DNA of 64,000 nt from Paenibacillus nasutitermitis (GTDB taxonomy: Bacteria; Bacillota; Bacilli; Paenibacillales; Paenibacillaceae), in the NCBI RefSeq assembly GCF_014641075.1, contig NZ_BMHP01000001.1, forward strand, positions 1,054,001 to 1,118,000. The letters are read 5' to 3'. Position 1 is the stretch's first letter. Every line of letters starts with the position of its first letter. The notes under the pieces were generated by a model that saw nothing but the letters and a program-made list of their open reading frames with translations, was not told where the DNA came from and ran no database searches. Both the position numbers and the translations under genes were made by a program. Of this stretch, positions 1 through 9,495 are shown piece by piece.

Positions 1-911
1 ATTGGCGAAGAACCTGGAAATCCTATAAGCGGTATAAATTTTTGTTTATTCTACTTGCTCCTGCCTTGATATGGTACGTGGTATTTGCGTATGGCCCGCT
101 CTACGGGATTCAATTGGCCTTTAAGGATTTCATTATTAACAAAGGCATTAATGGCAGCCCTTGGGTTGGTCTGAAACATTTCCAGTCGATGATCAGCGGC
201 GCGCAGGATTTTCATCTTATTATCCGCAACACCATTGTGCTCAGCTTATACCATTTGATCTTTGGGTTCCCGGCTCCCATTATATTAGCCTTGCTTCTGA
301 ATGAAGTGAGAGGCGAAATTTTCAAGCGAATTTCGCAAACGCTTTCATATTTACCGCATTTTTTATCCTGGGTCGTTGTGGCCGGTTTTATGTTTACGGT
401 CCTATCTCCTTCCAGCGGTATTGTGAATATGATTATCGGCTGGTTCGGTATCGAGCCGATCTATTTTGTCGGCCAGGCAGCCTACTTCCGGTTCACGCTG
501 GTGATGTCGGCCATTTGGAAGGAAATAGGATGGGGAGCGATTATCTATTTGGCGGCTCTCGCCGGAATTAATCCTCAAATGTACGAGGCTGCCGTAGTGG
601 ACGGAGCAAGCCGGTTCAAGCAGCTGCTGTATATTACGCTCCCTTCCCTGATCCCGGTTATCTCCATTATGTTCATTCTGCGGATTGGCCATATTCTCGA
701 CGCCGGGTTCGACCAGGTGCTGAATATGTATACGCCGGCGACTTACCGGGTAGCGGATATTCTCGATACGTACGTGTATCGCGTCGGTCTGGAGCAAATG
801 CAGTTCAGTTTCGCGACGGCAGTCGGATTGTTCAAGAATGTGATCGCCTTCGCGCTGGTATTGTTCACCAACTACATCGTGAAACGCTCCGGACAGGAGG
901 GGTTGGTATGA
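1..911 (+). CDS. Sugar ABC transporter permease, LplB/YtcP-like (5' end outside window)
   Basis: Inner-membrane permease of a carbohydrate ABC importer, the first of two adjacent permeases. The reading frame is open to the left edge: codons from position 3 read WRRTWKSYKRYKF before the TTG at 42, which matches the usual basic N-terminus of LplB-type permeases, so the true start lies upstream of the window. Several hydrophobic segments are visible. The cytoplasmic EAA loop that docks the ATPase reads EAAVVDGASRFKQ, and is followed by ITLPSLIPV. The stop is 5 bases before the next permease, so the two are cotranscribed. Family assignment is firm; the sugar is unknown. Confidence 0.9.
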   Translation, partial: WRRTWKSYKRYKFLFILLAPALIWYVVFAYGPLYGIQLAFKDFIINKGINGSPWVGLKHFQSMISGAQDFHLIIRNTIVLSLYHLIFGFPAPIILALLLNEVRGEIFKRISQTLSYLPHFLSWVVVAGFMFTVLSPSSGIVNMIIGWFGIEPIYFVGQAAYFRFTLVMSAIWKEIGWGAIIYLAALAGINPQMYEAAVVDGASRFKQLLYITLPSLIPVISIMFILRIGHILDAGFDQVLNMYTPATYRVADILDTYVYRVGLEQMQFSFATAVGLFKNVIAFALVLFTNYIVKRSGQEGLV

Positions 912-915
912 TTCC

Positions 916-1806
916 GTGCTGCCTGAAAAGGGGATGGCGAGGATGAAAATGACATGGCCCGAAAAAATCTTTCAACTCCTCCTTGTGCTCGGTCTGTCGC
1001 TTATGTGTCTGACTATGCTGTATCCGTTTCTGCACCAGCTTACGTTGTCGCTCAGCGCCGATGCGCCAAGACTGGGAATCAGTCTGATCCCCAAGAAGTT
1101 TGCTGTATCCGCATACTCTGAACTGTTCAAAACCAAGGAAATCTGGACAGCTCTGTACAATTCCGTATTCCGCACCGTGATCGGTACGATTATGATGGTG
1201 GCGATCATGTCGGCTGCCGCGTACGCCTTATCGAAGAGAGGGCTGCCGCACCGGAAATTTTACACCATGTTTATTGTCATCACGATGTTTTTCAGCGGTG
1301 GACTGCTCCCCACTTATCTGCTCGTTCAGAATCTGGGACTGCTGGATTCCCGCTGGGCGCTTATTCTGCCTTGCTTGGTCAACACGTTCTGGCTGATCAT
1401 TATCCGCAATTTCTTTATGGAGCTGTCTGAAGAAATCGAGGAATCGGCCAAGATTGACGGTGCCAACGACATCCGCATTTTTGTGGGGATTGTTCTGCCG
1501 GTATCGATGCCGATCATTGCCACGATGACGTTGTTCTGCGCGGTGTTTCATTGGAACGCCTGGTTTGATGCCTTGCTATACGCGCAGGATCAGAAGCAGA
1601 TCGTCCTGCAGATTTACTTGAGACGGCTGATTGTCAGTCAGGATGACAGCATGTTGACTTCGGCGCTTATGAGTATCAGCGCCCCTCCCAAGGAATCGCT
1701 CAAAGCAGCTGTGCTTGTTTTTACGACGCTGCCGATTTTACTGGTTTATCCTTTCCTGCAAAAGTATTTCACGAAAGGCATTCTGGTCGGTTCAGTCAAA
1801 GGTTGA
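916..1806 (+). CDS. Sugar ABC transporter permease, LplC/YtcP-like
   Basis: Second permease of the same importer, of the MalG-like class. It has about six membrane segments and an EAA loop reading EESAKIDGANDIRIF, and ends in the typical GILVGSVKG tail. The GTG at 916 sits 13 bases after AGGAGGGG. ATGs at 934 and 943 are in frame, and either could be the true start because the first ten residues are not conserved-looking. It lies between the first permease and the lipoprotein gene in one operon. No ATPase is nearby, so a shared MsmX-type ATPase is inferred. Confidence 0.9.
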   Translation: MLPEKGMARMKMTWPEKIFQLLLVLGLSLMCLTMLYPFLHQLTLSLSADAPRLGISLIPKKFAVSAYSELFKTKEIWTALYNSVFRTVIGTIMMVAIMSAAAYALSKRGLPHRKFYTMFIVITMFFSGGLLPTYLLVQNLGLLDSRWALILPCLVNTFWLIIIRNFFMELSEEIEESAKIDGANDIRIFVGIVLPVSMPIIATMTLFCAVFHWNAWFDALLYAQDQKQIVLQIYLRRLIVSQDDSMLTSALMSISAPPKESLKAAVLVFTTLPILLVYPFLQKYFTKGILVGSVKG

Positions 1807-1889
1807 AGGGCAAGCTTACAGTGTTATTAAGAGGCGGTTCTGATGCTTCTTGATATAAAAGCAGGTAAAAAAAGGGAGGATTCATAAAC

Positions 1890-3512
1890 ATGATGAAGGG
1901 AAAAGCATTTTTCAAGTCAGGCGTTTTTGTATTGCTGTTCATGATCGTGCTGGCAGGCTGCGGCAGTAAAGACAACAACAACCCGCCGGCCCCGGCAGCG
2001 GATCCGGGCAACACGTCCACAGAAGAGAAGGCTCCCGAAGAAGCAGCTCCCGAAGCGGAACAGCCTATCGAGATTTCATGGATTGGCGCCTATATTCCGG
2101 GAACAGATACACTTGCCCAGAAGTATGTGGAGAAGCGCTTCAACATGAAAATCAAGCCGATCGGTATAGACCGCGCCAACTGGGAACAGCAGCTTAACAT
2201 TAAGCTGGCTTCAAATGAGAAGCCCGACTTTTTTGGAAACTTGGATTCCCGCATGGATAATTTCAAAACCTGGGTCAAACAAGGCATCATCGGTGAAATC
2301 CCGGTTGAGAAAATTCGCGAGTTTGCACCCAAATATTCCAAAATGATTGACGATGCCGATCCGACTGCTTGGGATGTACCAGTCGTGGATGGAATAAATT
2401 ACGGCATTCCGAAGATTTATGCCGAAGGCGATTCTCCATTTATTCCGGCCTATAACGAAGCCTGGTTGACCAAGATTGGGTTCAGCGAGCCGCCGAAAAC
2501 GTTGGAAGAGCTGGAGGAAGTGCTTACGAAATTCCGCAATGACGATCCCGACGGCAACGGCAAGAAGGATACCTACGGAATTTCCGCACGCGGTAAAGAT
2601 ACGCTCGGGAGCAACCAAATCTTCAACACGGTCTTCGCCTCCCATGGCATTACGCCTTCCGGATGGGTTCTGCAGGCAGATGGCAAAGTACAGTACGGCC
2701 TCACAACGGAACAGGCCCGCGCAGCTTTCAAGCTGCTGAACAAATGGTATAAAGCAGGCATCATCGACCCTGAATTCGTTACCGACGACTGGAATGCTTA
2801 CCGCGCCAAATTTGTCGGTAACAAGACAGGCATGCTGGATCAGGCTCTATGGTACCACGATCATAGCTCCGGCCAGGTAGGCATGGATGCGGAGAAAGCA
2901 GGTATGAAGATGGTTGTCGGCAAGCCGGTCATCGGTCCTGCCGGAAAAATGATGGGGATCGCGCAAGGGTTTAAGCAGGTTCCTTTTGCTATCGGCGCGG
3001 ACGCCTCCAAGGATCCGAAGAAGGTAGAAGCGATTCTGAAGATGCTGGAGACGCTGGCAACTGATGAAGAAGCCTATCTGTTGACCTCATACGGGGAGAA
3101 GGGCGTCCATTATGACTTGGCGGAAGGCGGAGGCGTTGTGCCCAAAGCTGAATATACCGATCCGATCCAGGCGACATCCGCACTCGGGATCAATTTCTTC
3201 AATCCGACCAAAGGAAACAATATGCTGATGCTCAAATGGGATTATCCCGCCGAGAAAGTGGACTTCCGCACGCAGGTTAACGACAAAGGAATTACGCCGA
3301 TAACCGATGCCATGCAGATGAAAACATTGCCTGCCTGGGATGCCAACAAAGATGCTCTGTTGAAGATGGCTAAAGAATATGAGCTGAAGCTGATTCTTGG
3401 CGAAGTGGACACCGATAAAGGGTTCGACGCATTTGTCGCTGATATGAACAAAGCAGGATTGGAACAAGCGACCATTGAAGCCAATGAAGTTTACGCGGCA
3501 TCGAAGAAATAA
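1890..3512 (+). CDS. Extracellular solute-binding lipoprotein of the sugar ABC system
   Basis: Substrate-binding lipoprotein anchored on the outer face of the membrane. It has a signal peptide with lipobox LAGC (Cys24), then a linker rich in Asn, Pro and Glu typical of Paenibacillus lipoproteins. The mature part has the LipO-type family-1 binding-protein look and includes DPDGNGKKDTYG, an EF-hand-like Ca-binding loop seen in this family. The ribosome site GGGAGG lies just upstream of the ATG. It is the third gene after the two permeases and is followed by a clear terminator, so it closes the operon. The ligand is probably an oligosaccharide; its identity cannot be read from the sequence. Confidence 0.92.
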   Translation: MMKGKAFFKSGVFVLLFMIVLAGCGSKDNNNPPAPAADPGNTSTEEKAPEEAAPEAEQPIEISWIGAYIPGTDTLAQKYVEKRFNMKIKPIGIDRANWEQQLNIKLASNEKPDFFGNLDSRMDNFKTWVKQGIIGEIPVEKIREFAPKYSKMIDDADPTAWDVPVVDGINYGIPKIYAEGDSPFIPAYNEAWLTKIGFSEPPKTLEELEEVLTKFRNDDPDGNGKKDTYGISARGKDTLGSNQIFNTVFASHGITPSGWVLQADGKVQYGLTTEQARAAFKLLNKWYKAGIIDPEFVTDDWNAYRAKFVGNKTGMLDQALWYHDHSSGQVGMDAEKAGMKMVVGKPVIGPAGKMMGIAQGFKQVPFAIGADASKDPKKVEAILKMLETLATDEEAYLLTSYGEKGVHYDLAEGGGVVPKAEYTDPIQATSALGINFFNPTKGNNMLMLKWDYPAEKVDFRTQVNDKGITPITDAMQMKTLPAWDANKDALLKMAKEYELKLILGEVDTDKGFDAFVADMNKAGLEQATIEANEVYAASKK

Positions 3513-3524
3513 GCATGCAGACAT

Positions 3525-3570
3525 GGCTGTCCTTTAAGCGACTTCCAGTCGTTTCCTGGACAGTCTTTTC
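3525..3570 (+). terminator. Rho-independent terminator after the first ABC operon
   Basis: Stem GGCTGTCC (3525-3532) with GGACAGTC (3558-3565), with an inner stem AAGCGACT/AGTCGTTT, followed by TTTT. It separates the transporter operon from the beta-helix gene. Confidence 0.75.
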
Positions 3571-3642
3571 GCTTTCGCAGCTTGTTTCCCATAAGGTTCG
3601 CTTCCGCACGAAATCAATCTGGTTCAGACAAGGAGGATTAGG

Positions 3643-6303
3643 ATGGAAACGGTCAGCGGTCATACTTATTATGTGGCGGTGAACGGCAGCGACAGCCAGG
3701 ATGGTCTGCATCCGGACCAGCCATGGCGGACGATCGGTTACGCTGCTGCAGCGATGGTGGCGGGCGACTGCTGTATGGTAAGCGAAGGCGTTTACCGTGA
3801 GACGGTGTCACCATCGTCTTCGGGCCGCGAAGGTGCGCCCATCACATTCAAGGCTCAGCCTGGAGCACGGGTAGTCATTAGCGGCTGCGATCCTGTGGAA
3901 AACTGGGCGCAGCGGCAGGGTGGGATATATGAGGCAGCGATGGAATGGAGCCAACGGGGTGACAGCGGCAATATCCTATTCATAGATGGCGTGCTCAGCC
4001 ATGAAGCGATGTGGCCACCTATTACGGACCGTCTGGATCGTTCACAGTATGCGGTTGTCGACTCGTGCACCAATGCCTTGCCTGTCTATACGATTTATGA
4101 CGAAGACCTGCTCGCTTTTTCCGATGGGCATTGGACCGGGGCGGTCGTGGCCTGCGTCAACGGGGCGGGTTATTATATTTCAACCGCCCGGGTGACGGAT
4201 TTCCGCCAAGGCACGCTTTATTTTGACGGGTGGGTCAGCTCGGCTCCCCACTACCGTACCCAGTCAGGGGATATCTATTTTCTTACCCGTTCCTATCAGG
4301 CGCTTGAAGAAAGCGAAGGCTGGCATTGCGATGCCGTGAGTGGCAGATTATCCATCAGGCTAGCAGCCGGCGGAGATCCCAATGACCATGTTGTCGAGGC
4401 CAAGCGCCGCGATTACGCGTTTGACCTGCGCGGACGCCATTATATTGAAATCGAAGGTTTTGAAATTCGCGGAGCCTCCATTACAACCGAACAGGCCTCT
4501 TACTGCAAGATCAGTCATGTACGCGTCGAGGGCATCGACCGCTGCTTTGGCGACCGTCAATCCATCTATGGGCAGACGAAAGGGATTGAGCTTGGAGGGC
4601 ATGACAATATCATGAGCGGAAGCGAGATCGGCTACTTTGAAGGCATAGGTGTCAATCTATCCGGCGAACGCAACCGGTTGGTCAACTGCCATATTCATGA
4701 CGGCAATATGGAAGGCTCCTATGCCAGTCTTGTATGGGCGAGCGGTTCGCAGCATCTGATCAGCCGCTGCACGATTGCAAGGTCGGGACGTACCTGCATT
4801 TCCGGCGTATTCTCCCGCTCGGTAATCGAATATTGTGATATTTCCCATGCGAACTGTCTGACCAAGGACTCCGGCATTATTTATTTGTTTAATCACGATT
4901 TTGACAACACCGACATTCATCATAACTGGCTCCATGACAATGAGTCGCCGCATCTGAGTTTCGGCTTCTATATGGACGCATGGACGAGCGGCGTCAACCT
5001 CTTCCGCAATGTAGTATGGAATATTCCGCATCATGGGCTGCATCTTAACCGGCCCTTGCAGCGTACCCTTATTTACAACAATACGTTTCTGCGCAGCGGC
5101 GACGCGGATTCAGCCGTATTCTTGTTAGATGATATGTACGGCATGCAGATGATCAACAATATATTCTCCGATGGCAAGCTGGTGAAATGGGGCGAAGACT
5201 GTCTGGCTTCCCATAATCTGTTCGGACATGACGGCGGTTTTGTAAATGCTGATGAACGGGATTTCCGGCTCCGTCCAGATTCCCTGGCTTATTCGGCGGG
5301 GAGGAGAATCGCGGGCGTTACAGCTTCCACAGGCAAAATGCCTGATTTGGGCGCATATGAAAGCAATGAGCCTTATTGGATTCCCGGCCATGATTTTGGC
5401 AGAGAGACAGACGCGAAGCTCGTCCATTCGGCCCTCCGCAGCAAAAGCGCCATCGGCAACGGCGGCTTCGAGTCCAACCAGTGGGCCCCATGGGAGCCGA
5501 CGAAGGGAAGTCCCAGCATCGTCTATGAATGTGCATGGGATTTCAGCCGGGAGGGTTATCCTTCCGTTGTGCGCAGTAATAAATATGCGGCGATGCTGGG
5601 CCCAGGCGATGAGATCAGGCAGAGAATTACAGGTGCCGAGCCCAATGCGGAGTATGAATTATGGGCCGGAATCAAGCTGGATGGCGAATACCGCAGCGCA
5701 GAGCATTTTGATGCCATTCAGAAGAAGGGGGCATTGGATACCGCTCCGGACGGCGGTTATGCTGTCTACCGCGATTTGCGTTATGTCGGTCCGCTGGTTG
5801 AAGGCGATTGGTTGAAGTATGCGGAAGTGGATTTTGGAAATCCGGGCAAATACGATCATTTGGCGCTGGGTCTGACGAAAATATCGGGTCCAATAGCGGT
5901 GGAAATATGTCTGGACAGCCCGGATGGAGAATGTCTTGGCATCATTTCCCAGGAAATGGATTACGAAAATGTGTGGCGGTATTTTTTTATGCCCATCGAA
6001 GTAACGCCGGGTGTGCATGATGTTTACATCAAGATCAAAGGAACAGGACGGCTTCTGTTCAGCGGCTTCAAGCTGGGTCACAGTAATTTTTTTGGCGCTG
6101 GTGCTACGATGGCCATCCACAGTTCTGATGGTGCCGTTGCGGAGCGCGGGGTATTCCGCCTGAACTGGGAAGCGAAGATGGCGAAGCTGCCATTCATATC
6201 GGGACCGGAAGAAACGGAATTTGAGGTGTCATTCAGGAATAACAGCCGGTATACCATTTATTTGGATGATGTCGGGCTGTGGCGGCCTGATCCTGGTAAA
6301 TAA
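3643..6303 (+). CDS. Large right-handed beta-helix protein, probable glycan-active enzyme
   Basis: An 886-residue protein. The N-terminus reads TYYVAVNGSDSQDG...PWRTIGYA, the usual opening of DUF1565-type right-handed parallel beta-helix proteins such as PL6-like lyases and GH141-like hydrolases. Repeated turns follow (HDNIMSG, ERNRLVNCHIHDG, NTDIHHNWLHD, YNNTFL) up to about residue 570. The last 280 residues begin NGGFESNQWAPW and look like carbohydrate-binding beta-sandwich modules. There is no signal peptide or lipobox, so it should be cytoplasmic and act on imported oligosaccharides. It has the ribosome site AAGGAGG. It follows the transporter operon and precedes PhyH and Gfo genes, suggesting one pathway. 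The exact reaction is unknown. Confidence 0.75.
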   Translation: METVSGHTYYVAVNGSDSQDGLHPDQPWRTIGYAAAAMVAGDCCMVSEGVYRETVSPSSSGREGAPITFKAQPGARVVISGCDPVENWAQRQGGIYEAAMEWSQRGDSGNILFIDGVLSHEAMWPPITDRLDRSQYAVVDSCTNALPVYTIYDEDLLAFSDGHWTGAVVACVNGAGYYISTARVTDFRQGTLYFDGWVSSAPHYRTQSGDIYFLTRSYQALEESEGWHCDAVSGRLSIRLAAGGDPNDHVVEAKRRDYAFDLRGRHYIEIEGFEIRGASITTEQASYCKISHVRVEGIDRCFGDRQSIYGQTKGIELGGHDNIMSGSEIGYFEGIGVNLSGERNRLVNCHIHDGNMEGSYASLVWASGSQHLISRCTIARSGRTCISGVFSRSVIEYCDISHANCLTKDSGIIYLFNHDFDNTDIHHNWLHDNESPHLSFGFYMDAWTSGVNLFRNVVWNIPHHGLHLNRPLQRTLIYNNTFLRSGDADSAVFLLDDMYGMQMINNIFSDGKLVKWGEDCLASHNLFGHDGGFVNADERDFRLRPDSLAYSAGRRIAGVTASTGKMPDLGAYESNEPYWIPGHDFGRETDAKLVHSALRSKSAIGNGGFESNQWAPWEPTKGSPSIVYECAWDFSREGYPSVVRSNKYAAMLGPGDEIRQRITGAEPNAEYELWAGIKLDGEYRSAEHFDAIQKKGALDTAPDGGYAVYRDLRYVGPLVEGDWLKYAEVDFGNPGKYDHLALGLTKISGPIAVEICLDSPDGECLGIISQEMDYENVWRYFFMPIEVTPGVHDVYIKIKGTGRLLFSGFKLGHSNFFGAGATMAIHSSDGAVAERGVFRLNWEAKMAKLPFISGPEETEFEVSFRNNSRYTIYLDDVGLWRPDPGK

Positions 6304-6375
6304 AGGGGCGGCTCTGTTGCGGCGGTGCTTCAAATCTACGCCAGAAGGCGGATAAGAGTGGAGAGGGTGATTGTC

Positions 6376-7380
6376 TTGGCTAGCGTTAAAGGGATGGTTC
6401 ACAGTTTCACAGAGGAGCATTTGGTCGTGCTTGCTGATAATAATCAATGGTATAAATTCCCGATTCCTGAGCAGCGGCCGGAGGTCAGCAAGCGGGTGGT
6501 GGTTTGGCCGCGGGAGGATGGTCAGTCTACATTTACCTATGACGAGAAGCCGGTGGATGCCGCAGCAGCTATAGCGCAATCGATGTACCGCTATGATCAT
6601 ATTGCTTCGGACCGCGCGGCAACGGCTCAGGATGTTAACGATTACCGGATCAAGCAATTTTGGGAACAGGGGTATCTGGTTGTTGATCAGCTGCTGACAG
6701 AAACGGAGGTCGCAGCTGCCAATGAGGCCATCACGGACATTATCCAGGGACGGATTGTTGGACCCCGCCTGCAATTTATGAAGAAGGATAACGAAATGCT
6801 CACCCCTGAGGACCGGGACAGAGCGATGCGCAAACTGCATAAATTCATTGATCATGCTCCGGCCCTGCACGATGTTTGTTTTAATAGTCAGCTCCAGGAC
6901 ATTCTTGAGCGGATCTTCGGGGAGAAGGCGCAGTTTCTGGAGGATCAGGCCATTCTGAAGCCGCCTTCTTCGGAAGCCGGCGGTGAGAAGCCCTGGCATC
7001 AGGATATGGCTTATGGGAATCTATCCCAGACCAAAATGATCTGCGGAGTCTGGATTGCCCTCGACGAGGCAGCGCTCGACAATGGCTGCATGCATGTGAT
7101 CCCTCGCTCCCACATGGACGGTCCCGTACCCCATTATGCCATTCGGGATTGGCAGCTGTGCGATACCAATGTCGCTGTTGAGCGCGATGTTGCCGTTCCG
7201 TTGAAGCCGGGAGGCGCGCTTTTCTTCGCCGGGTTGCTCCATCATGGAACGCCGCCGAATTTCTCGAGCAAGCGGAGAAGGGCGCTGCAATTCCATTATT
7301 CACCGGCATCATCAAGGAAGATGACCCCCCAGGAGTTCAAAATGATGTTTACCAACGAGATGACCAATGCTGAATGCTAA
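6376..7380 (+). CDS. PhyH-family Fe(II)/2-oxoglutarate dioxygenase
   Basis: Phytanoyl-CoA dioxygenase (PhyH) family. The iron-binding facial triad is visible: PWHQDMAY gives the His-x-Asp pair (about residues 208-210), and LLHHGTPPN the distal His. An Arg downstream in SKRRRALQFHY would hold 2-oxoglutarate. An extra 90-residue N-terminal part (SFTEEHLVVLADNNQW) is not part of the core fold. I chose TTG 6376 because GGAGAGGG lies 8 bases upstream; GTG 6367 and GTG 6325 are alternatives in the same frame. The 3' end lies 13 bases before the next start, so it is cotranscribed with two dehydrogenases. Hydroxylation of a sugar derivative or small acid is inferred only from context. Confidence 0.85.
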   Translation: MASVKGMVHSFTEEHLVVLADNNQWYKFPIPEQRPEVSKRVVVWPREDGQSTFTYDEKPVDAAAAIAQSMYRYDHIASDRAATAQDVNDYRIKQFWEQGYLVVDQLLTETEVAAANEAITDIIQGRIVGPRLQFMKKDNEMLTPEDRDRAMRKLHKFIDHAPALHDVCFNSQLQDILERIFGEKAQFLEDQAILKPPSSEAGGEKPWHQDMAYGNLSQTKMICGVWIALDEAALDNGCMHVIPRSHMDGPVPHYAIRDWQLCDTNVAVERDVAVPLKPGGALFFAGLLHHGTPPNFSSKRRRALQFHYSPASSRKMTPQEFKMMFTNEMTNAEC

Positions 7381-7393
7381 AGGAGAGACCATT

Positions 7394-8461
7394 ATGAAAC
7401 TGTTAAAAGTGGGCATTATCGGGCAAGGCAGAAGCGGTCACGACATTCATGCCAAAACGCTGAAAGGGCTGCCGGAGCTTTTTGAAATTGCAGCCGTTTC
7501 GGATTACGAGGTTTCCTACCGCAAGCGTGCCGAAGAGGAGTTCGGCTGTGAGGCTTACGAAGATTACAAGCAGCTGTTTGAGCGTGAAGACCTGGATTTG
7601 ATCGTCAATGCTTCGCCCAGCCATCTGCATGTGCCGATCACGCTGGAATGCCTGGAACATGGCTTTCATGTATTATGCGAGAAGCCGCTTGCGCGCACGG
7701 CGGAAGAAGTGGATACCTTGATCGACGCTGCCAGCCGGGCCGGAAAGCTTCTGACCATATTCCAGCAGTCCCGCTATTCTCCGGCTTTCCAGCAGATTAT
7801 GGAGGTAGTAGGGTCCGGTGTGCTCGGGCGTATTGTCCAGGTTAGTATCTCGTTCAATGGATTCGCGAGGCGCTGGGACTGGCAGACGCTGCAGGCCAAC
7901 AATGGTGGGAATTTGCTGAATACGGGGCCGCATCCGCTTGACCAGGCGCTGCAGCTGTTCGGGACGGACTCGATGCCGGAAATCATGTGCTTCATGGATC
8001 GGGTCAATACCTTTGGTGATGCCGAAGATTATGTGAAATTGATTATGCACAAAAACAATCATCCGTTGCTGGATCTGGAAATTACCTCCTGCGATGCTTA
8101 TCCTGGCACTACCTACCGGATTCAGGCGCAATACGGCGGCATCAGCGGGACAGGGACAAAGCTGAACTGGAAATATTTCCGGCCGGAGGAGGCTCCCGAA
8201 CAGCAGCTGATCCGCACCCCCTTGAAGCATGCCGACGGCTCTCCAGCATATGGCTCGGAAACGCTGCCCTGGATCGAGAAGCAGTGGGAGCTGCCGGAAG
8301 AACAGAAGGATATGCTGGGCCATGTATGCCGGACCTTTTATGGAAAACTGCATGCGGCTCTAGTGAACGGGGAACCCCTTGATATCACACCGCAGCAGGT
8401 CAGACAGCAAATTGCCGTAATCGAAGAATGTCACAGGCAGAATCCTTTGCCCAGATTGTAA
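7394..8461 (+). CDS. Gfo/Idh/MocA-family NAD(P)-dependent oxidoreductase
   Basis: Sugar or inositol dehydrogenase-like protein of 355 residues. The Rossmann motif is GIIGQGRSG at the N-terminus and the catalytic Lys motif is CEKPLAR (near residue 97). It ends with the C-terminal alpha/beta domain usual for the family. The start is ATG 7394, set by AAGGAGAG eight bases upstream. It lies between PhyH (6376) and a second, divergent Gfo-type gene (8481). The pair plus PhyH suggests stepwise oxidation of one substrate. The substrate is unknown. Confidence 0.9.
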   Translation: MKLLKVGIIGQGRSGHDIHAKTLKGLPELFEIAAVSDYEVSYRKRAEEEFGCEAYEDYKQLFEREDLDLIVNASPSHLHVPITLECLEHGFHVLCEKPLARTAEEVDTLIDAASRAGKLLTIFQQSRYSPAFQQIMEVVGSGVLGRIVQVSISFNGFARRWDWQTLQANNGGNLLNTGPHPLDQALQLFGTDSMPEIMCFMDRVNTFGDAEDYVKLIMHKNNHPLLDLEITSCDAYPGTTYRIQAQYGGISGTGTKLNWKYFRPEEAPEQQLIRTPLKHADGSPAYGSETLPWIEKQWELPEEQKDMLGHVCRTFYGKLHAALVNGEPLDITPQQVRQQIAVIEECHRQNPLPRL

Positions 8462-8480
8462 GTAATACCAGGAAAGGAGA

Positions 8481-9398
8481 ATGGCCTTGAAAGAATTAAA
8501 GCTTGGTATGATCAGCCTGGATACTTCCCACGTTGTCGCCTTTACAGAGCTGCTGAATGATAAGGATCATCCGTATCATGTTGCTGGCGGAAAAGTGACT
8601 GCCGGGTATCCCGGAGGATCCCCTGATATGCATGCCAGTTTTTCCCGGGTGGAAGGATACACCCGTGATTTGCGCGACCGGTTTGGGGTGGCTATCGTCA
8701 ATTCACCGGAAGAGGTTGCAGAGCGCTGCGACGCGATTCTGTTGGAATCGGTGGACGGACGCGCACATCTGGAACTGTTCCGCAAAATCGCCCCATACGG
8801 CAAGCCGGTCTTTATCGACAAGCCTTTTGCGACGACTACAGCCGACGCTCAGGCCATGGTTCAGTTGGCCCGGCAGTATCGTGTTCCGATCATGAGCTGC
8901 TCGTCTCTTCGTTACGCTGCAGGGCTGACCGAGGTGCTGGCTGCCGCCGATGAAACGGCGGACGGCCAGATCATCGGCGCCGACTGTTATGGCCCAACCC
9001 CGCTTGAGGAACGGATGCCGGGCCTGTTTACGTACGGGATTCATTCCGTGGAAATGCTTTATGCCGTGTTGGGACCAGGCTGCGTAGAGGTGAGCACCCG
9101 CTCGGGAGCGGATTACGATCTGGCTGTCGGTGTGTGGCGCGACGGACGGATCGGGACGGTGCGGGGCAACCGCAAAGGAAACTATCGTTTCGGGGCTGTG
9201 ATCCACAGGGAGAAAAGCACGCAATATGCGGATGTAAGCGCGCATCCCAAGCCCTTCTATGCCGGCCTGCTGGAGCAGGTGATGGTTATGTTCAAGACAG
9301 GCGCCGCACCGCTTGCTATCGAAGAATCCCTGGAGCTGATCCGGTTTATTGAAGCTTCCAATGAAAGTGCGCTGACCGGCAGGCCTGTCAAATTATAA
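8481..9398 (+). CDS. Gfo/Idh/MocA-like oxidoreductase, short divergent subgroup
   Basis: A 305-residue dehydrogenase-like protein, shorter than classic family members (about 340-390). Where a Gly-rich NAD loop is expected it reads GMISLDTSHVVAF. This 'LDTSHV' variant is a recognisable subgroup in Paenibacillus. The catalytic-type motif FIDKPFATT retains the Lys. PGGSPDMHASFSRVEGY is a further conserved-looking block. The ribosome site AAGGAG precedes ATG 8481 and the gene starts 19 bases after the preceding Gfo gene. It may act as a partner to the 7394 protein or have altered cofactor binding. Confidence 0.8.
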   Translation: MALKELKLGMISLDTSHVVAFTELLNDKDHPYHVAGGKVTAGYPGGSPDMHASFSRVEGYTRDLRDRFGVAIVNSPEEVAERCDAILLESVDGRAHLELFRKIAPYGKPVFIDKPFATTTADAQAMVQLARQYRVPIMSCSSLRYAAGLTEVLAAADETADGQIIGADCYGPTPLEERMPGLFTYGIHSVEMLYAVLGPGCVEVSTRSGADYDLAVGVWRDGRIGTVRGNRKGNYRFGAVIHREKSTQYADVSAHPKPFYAGLLEQVMVMFKTGAAPLAIEESLELIRFIEASNESALTGRPVKL

Positions 9399-9443
9399 TG
9401 GCTTCCTGTGAACAAAATTGCTATATTTCGAAGCCGATTTCGA

Positions 9444-9458
9444 AAGAAAACGTTTCCT
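9444..9458 (+). promoter_or_regulatory. cre-like (CcpA or LacI-family) operator
   Basis: AAGAAAACGTTTCCT matches the cre consensus WTGNAANCGNWNNCW at all defined positions but one. It sits in the 97-base gap before the PhyH gene at 9496, which suggests that this gene can also be transcribed and sugar-controlled separately. A TAGAAT hexamer at 9467-9472 could be a -10 box. Confidence 0.4.
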
Positions 9459-9495
9459 AATCCTTGTAGAATGAAGATATTCCAAGCAGCGGGAG

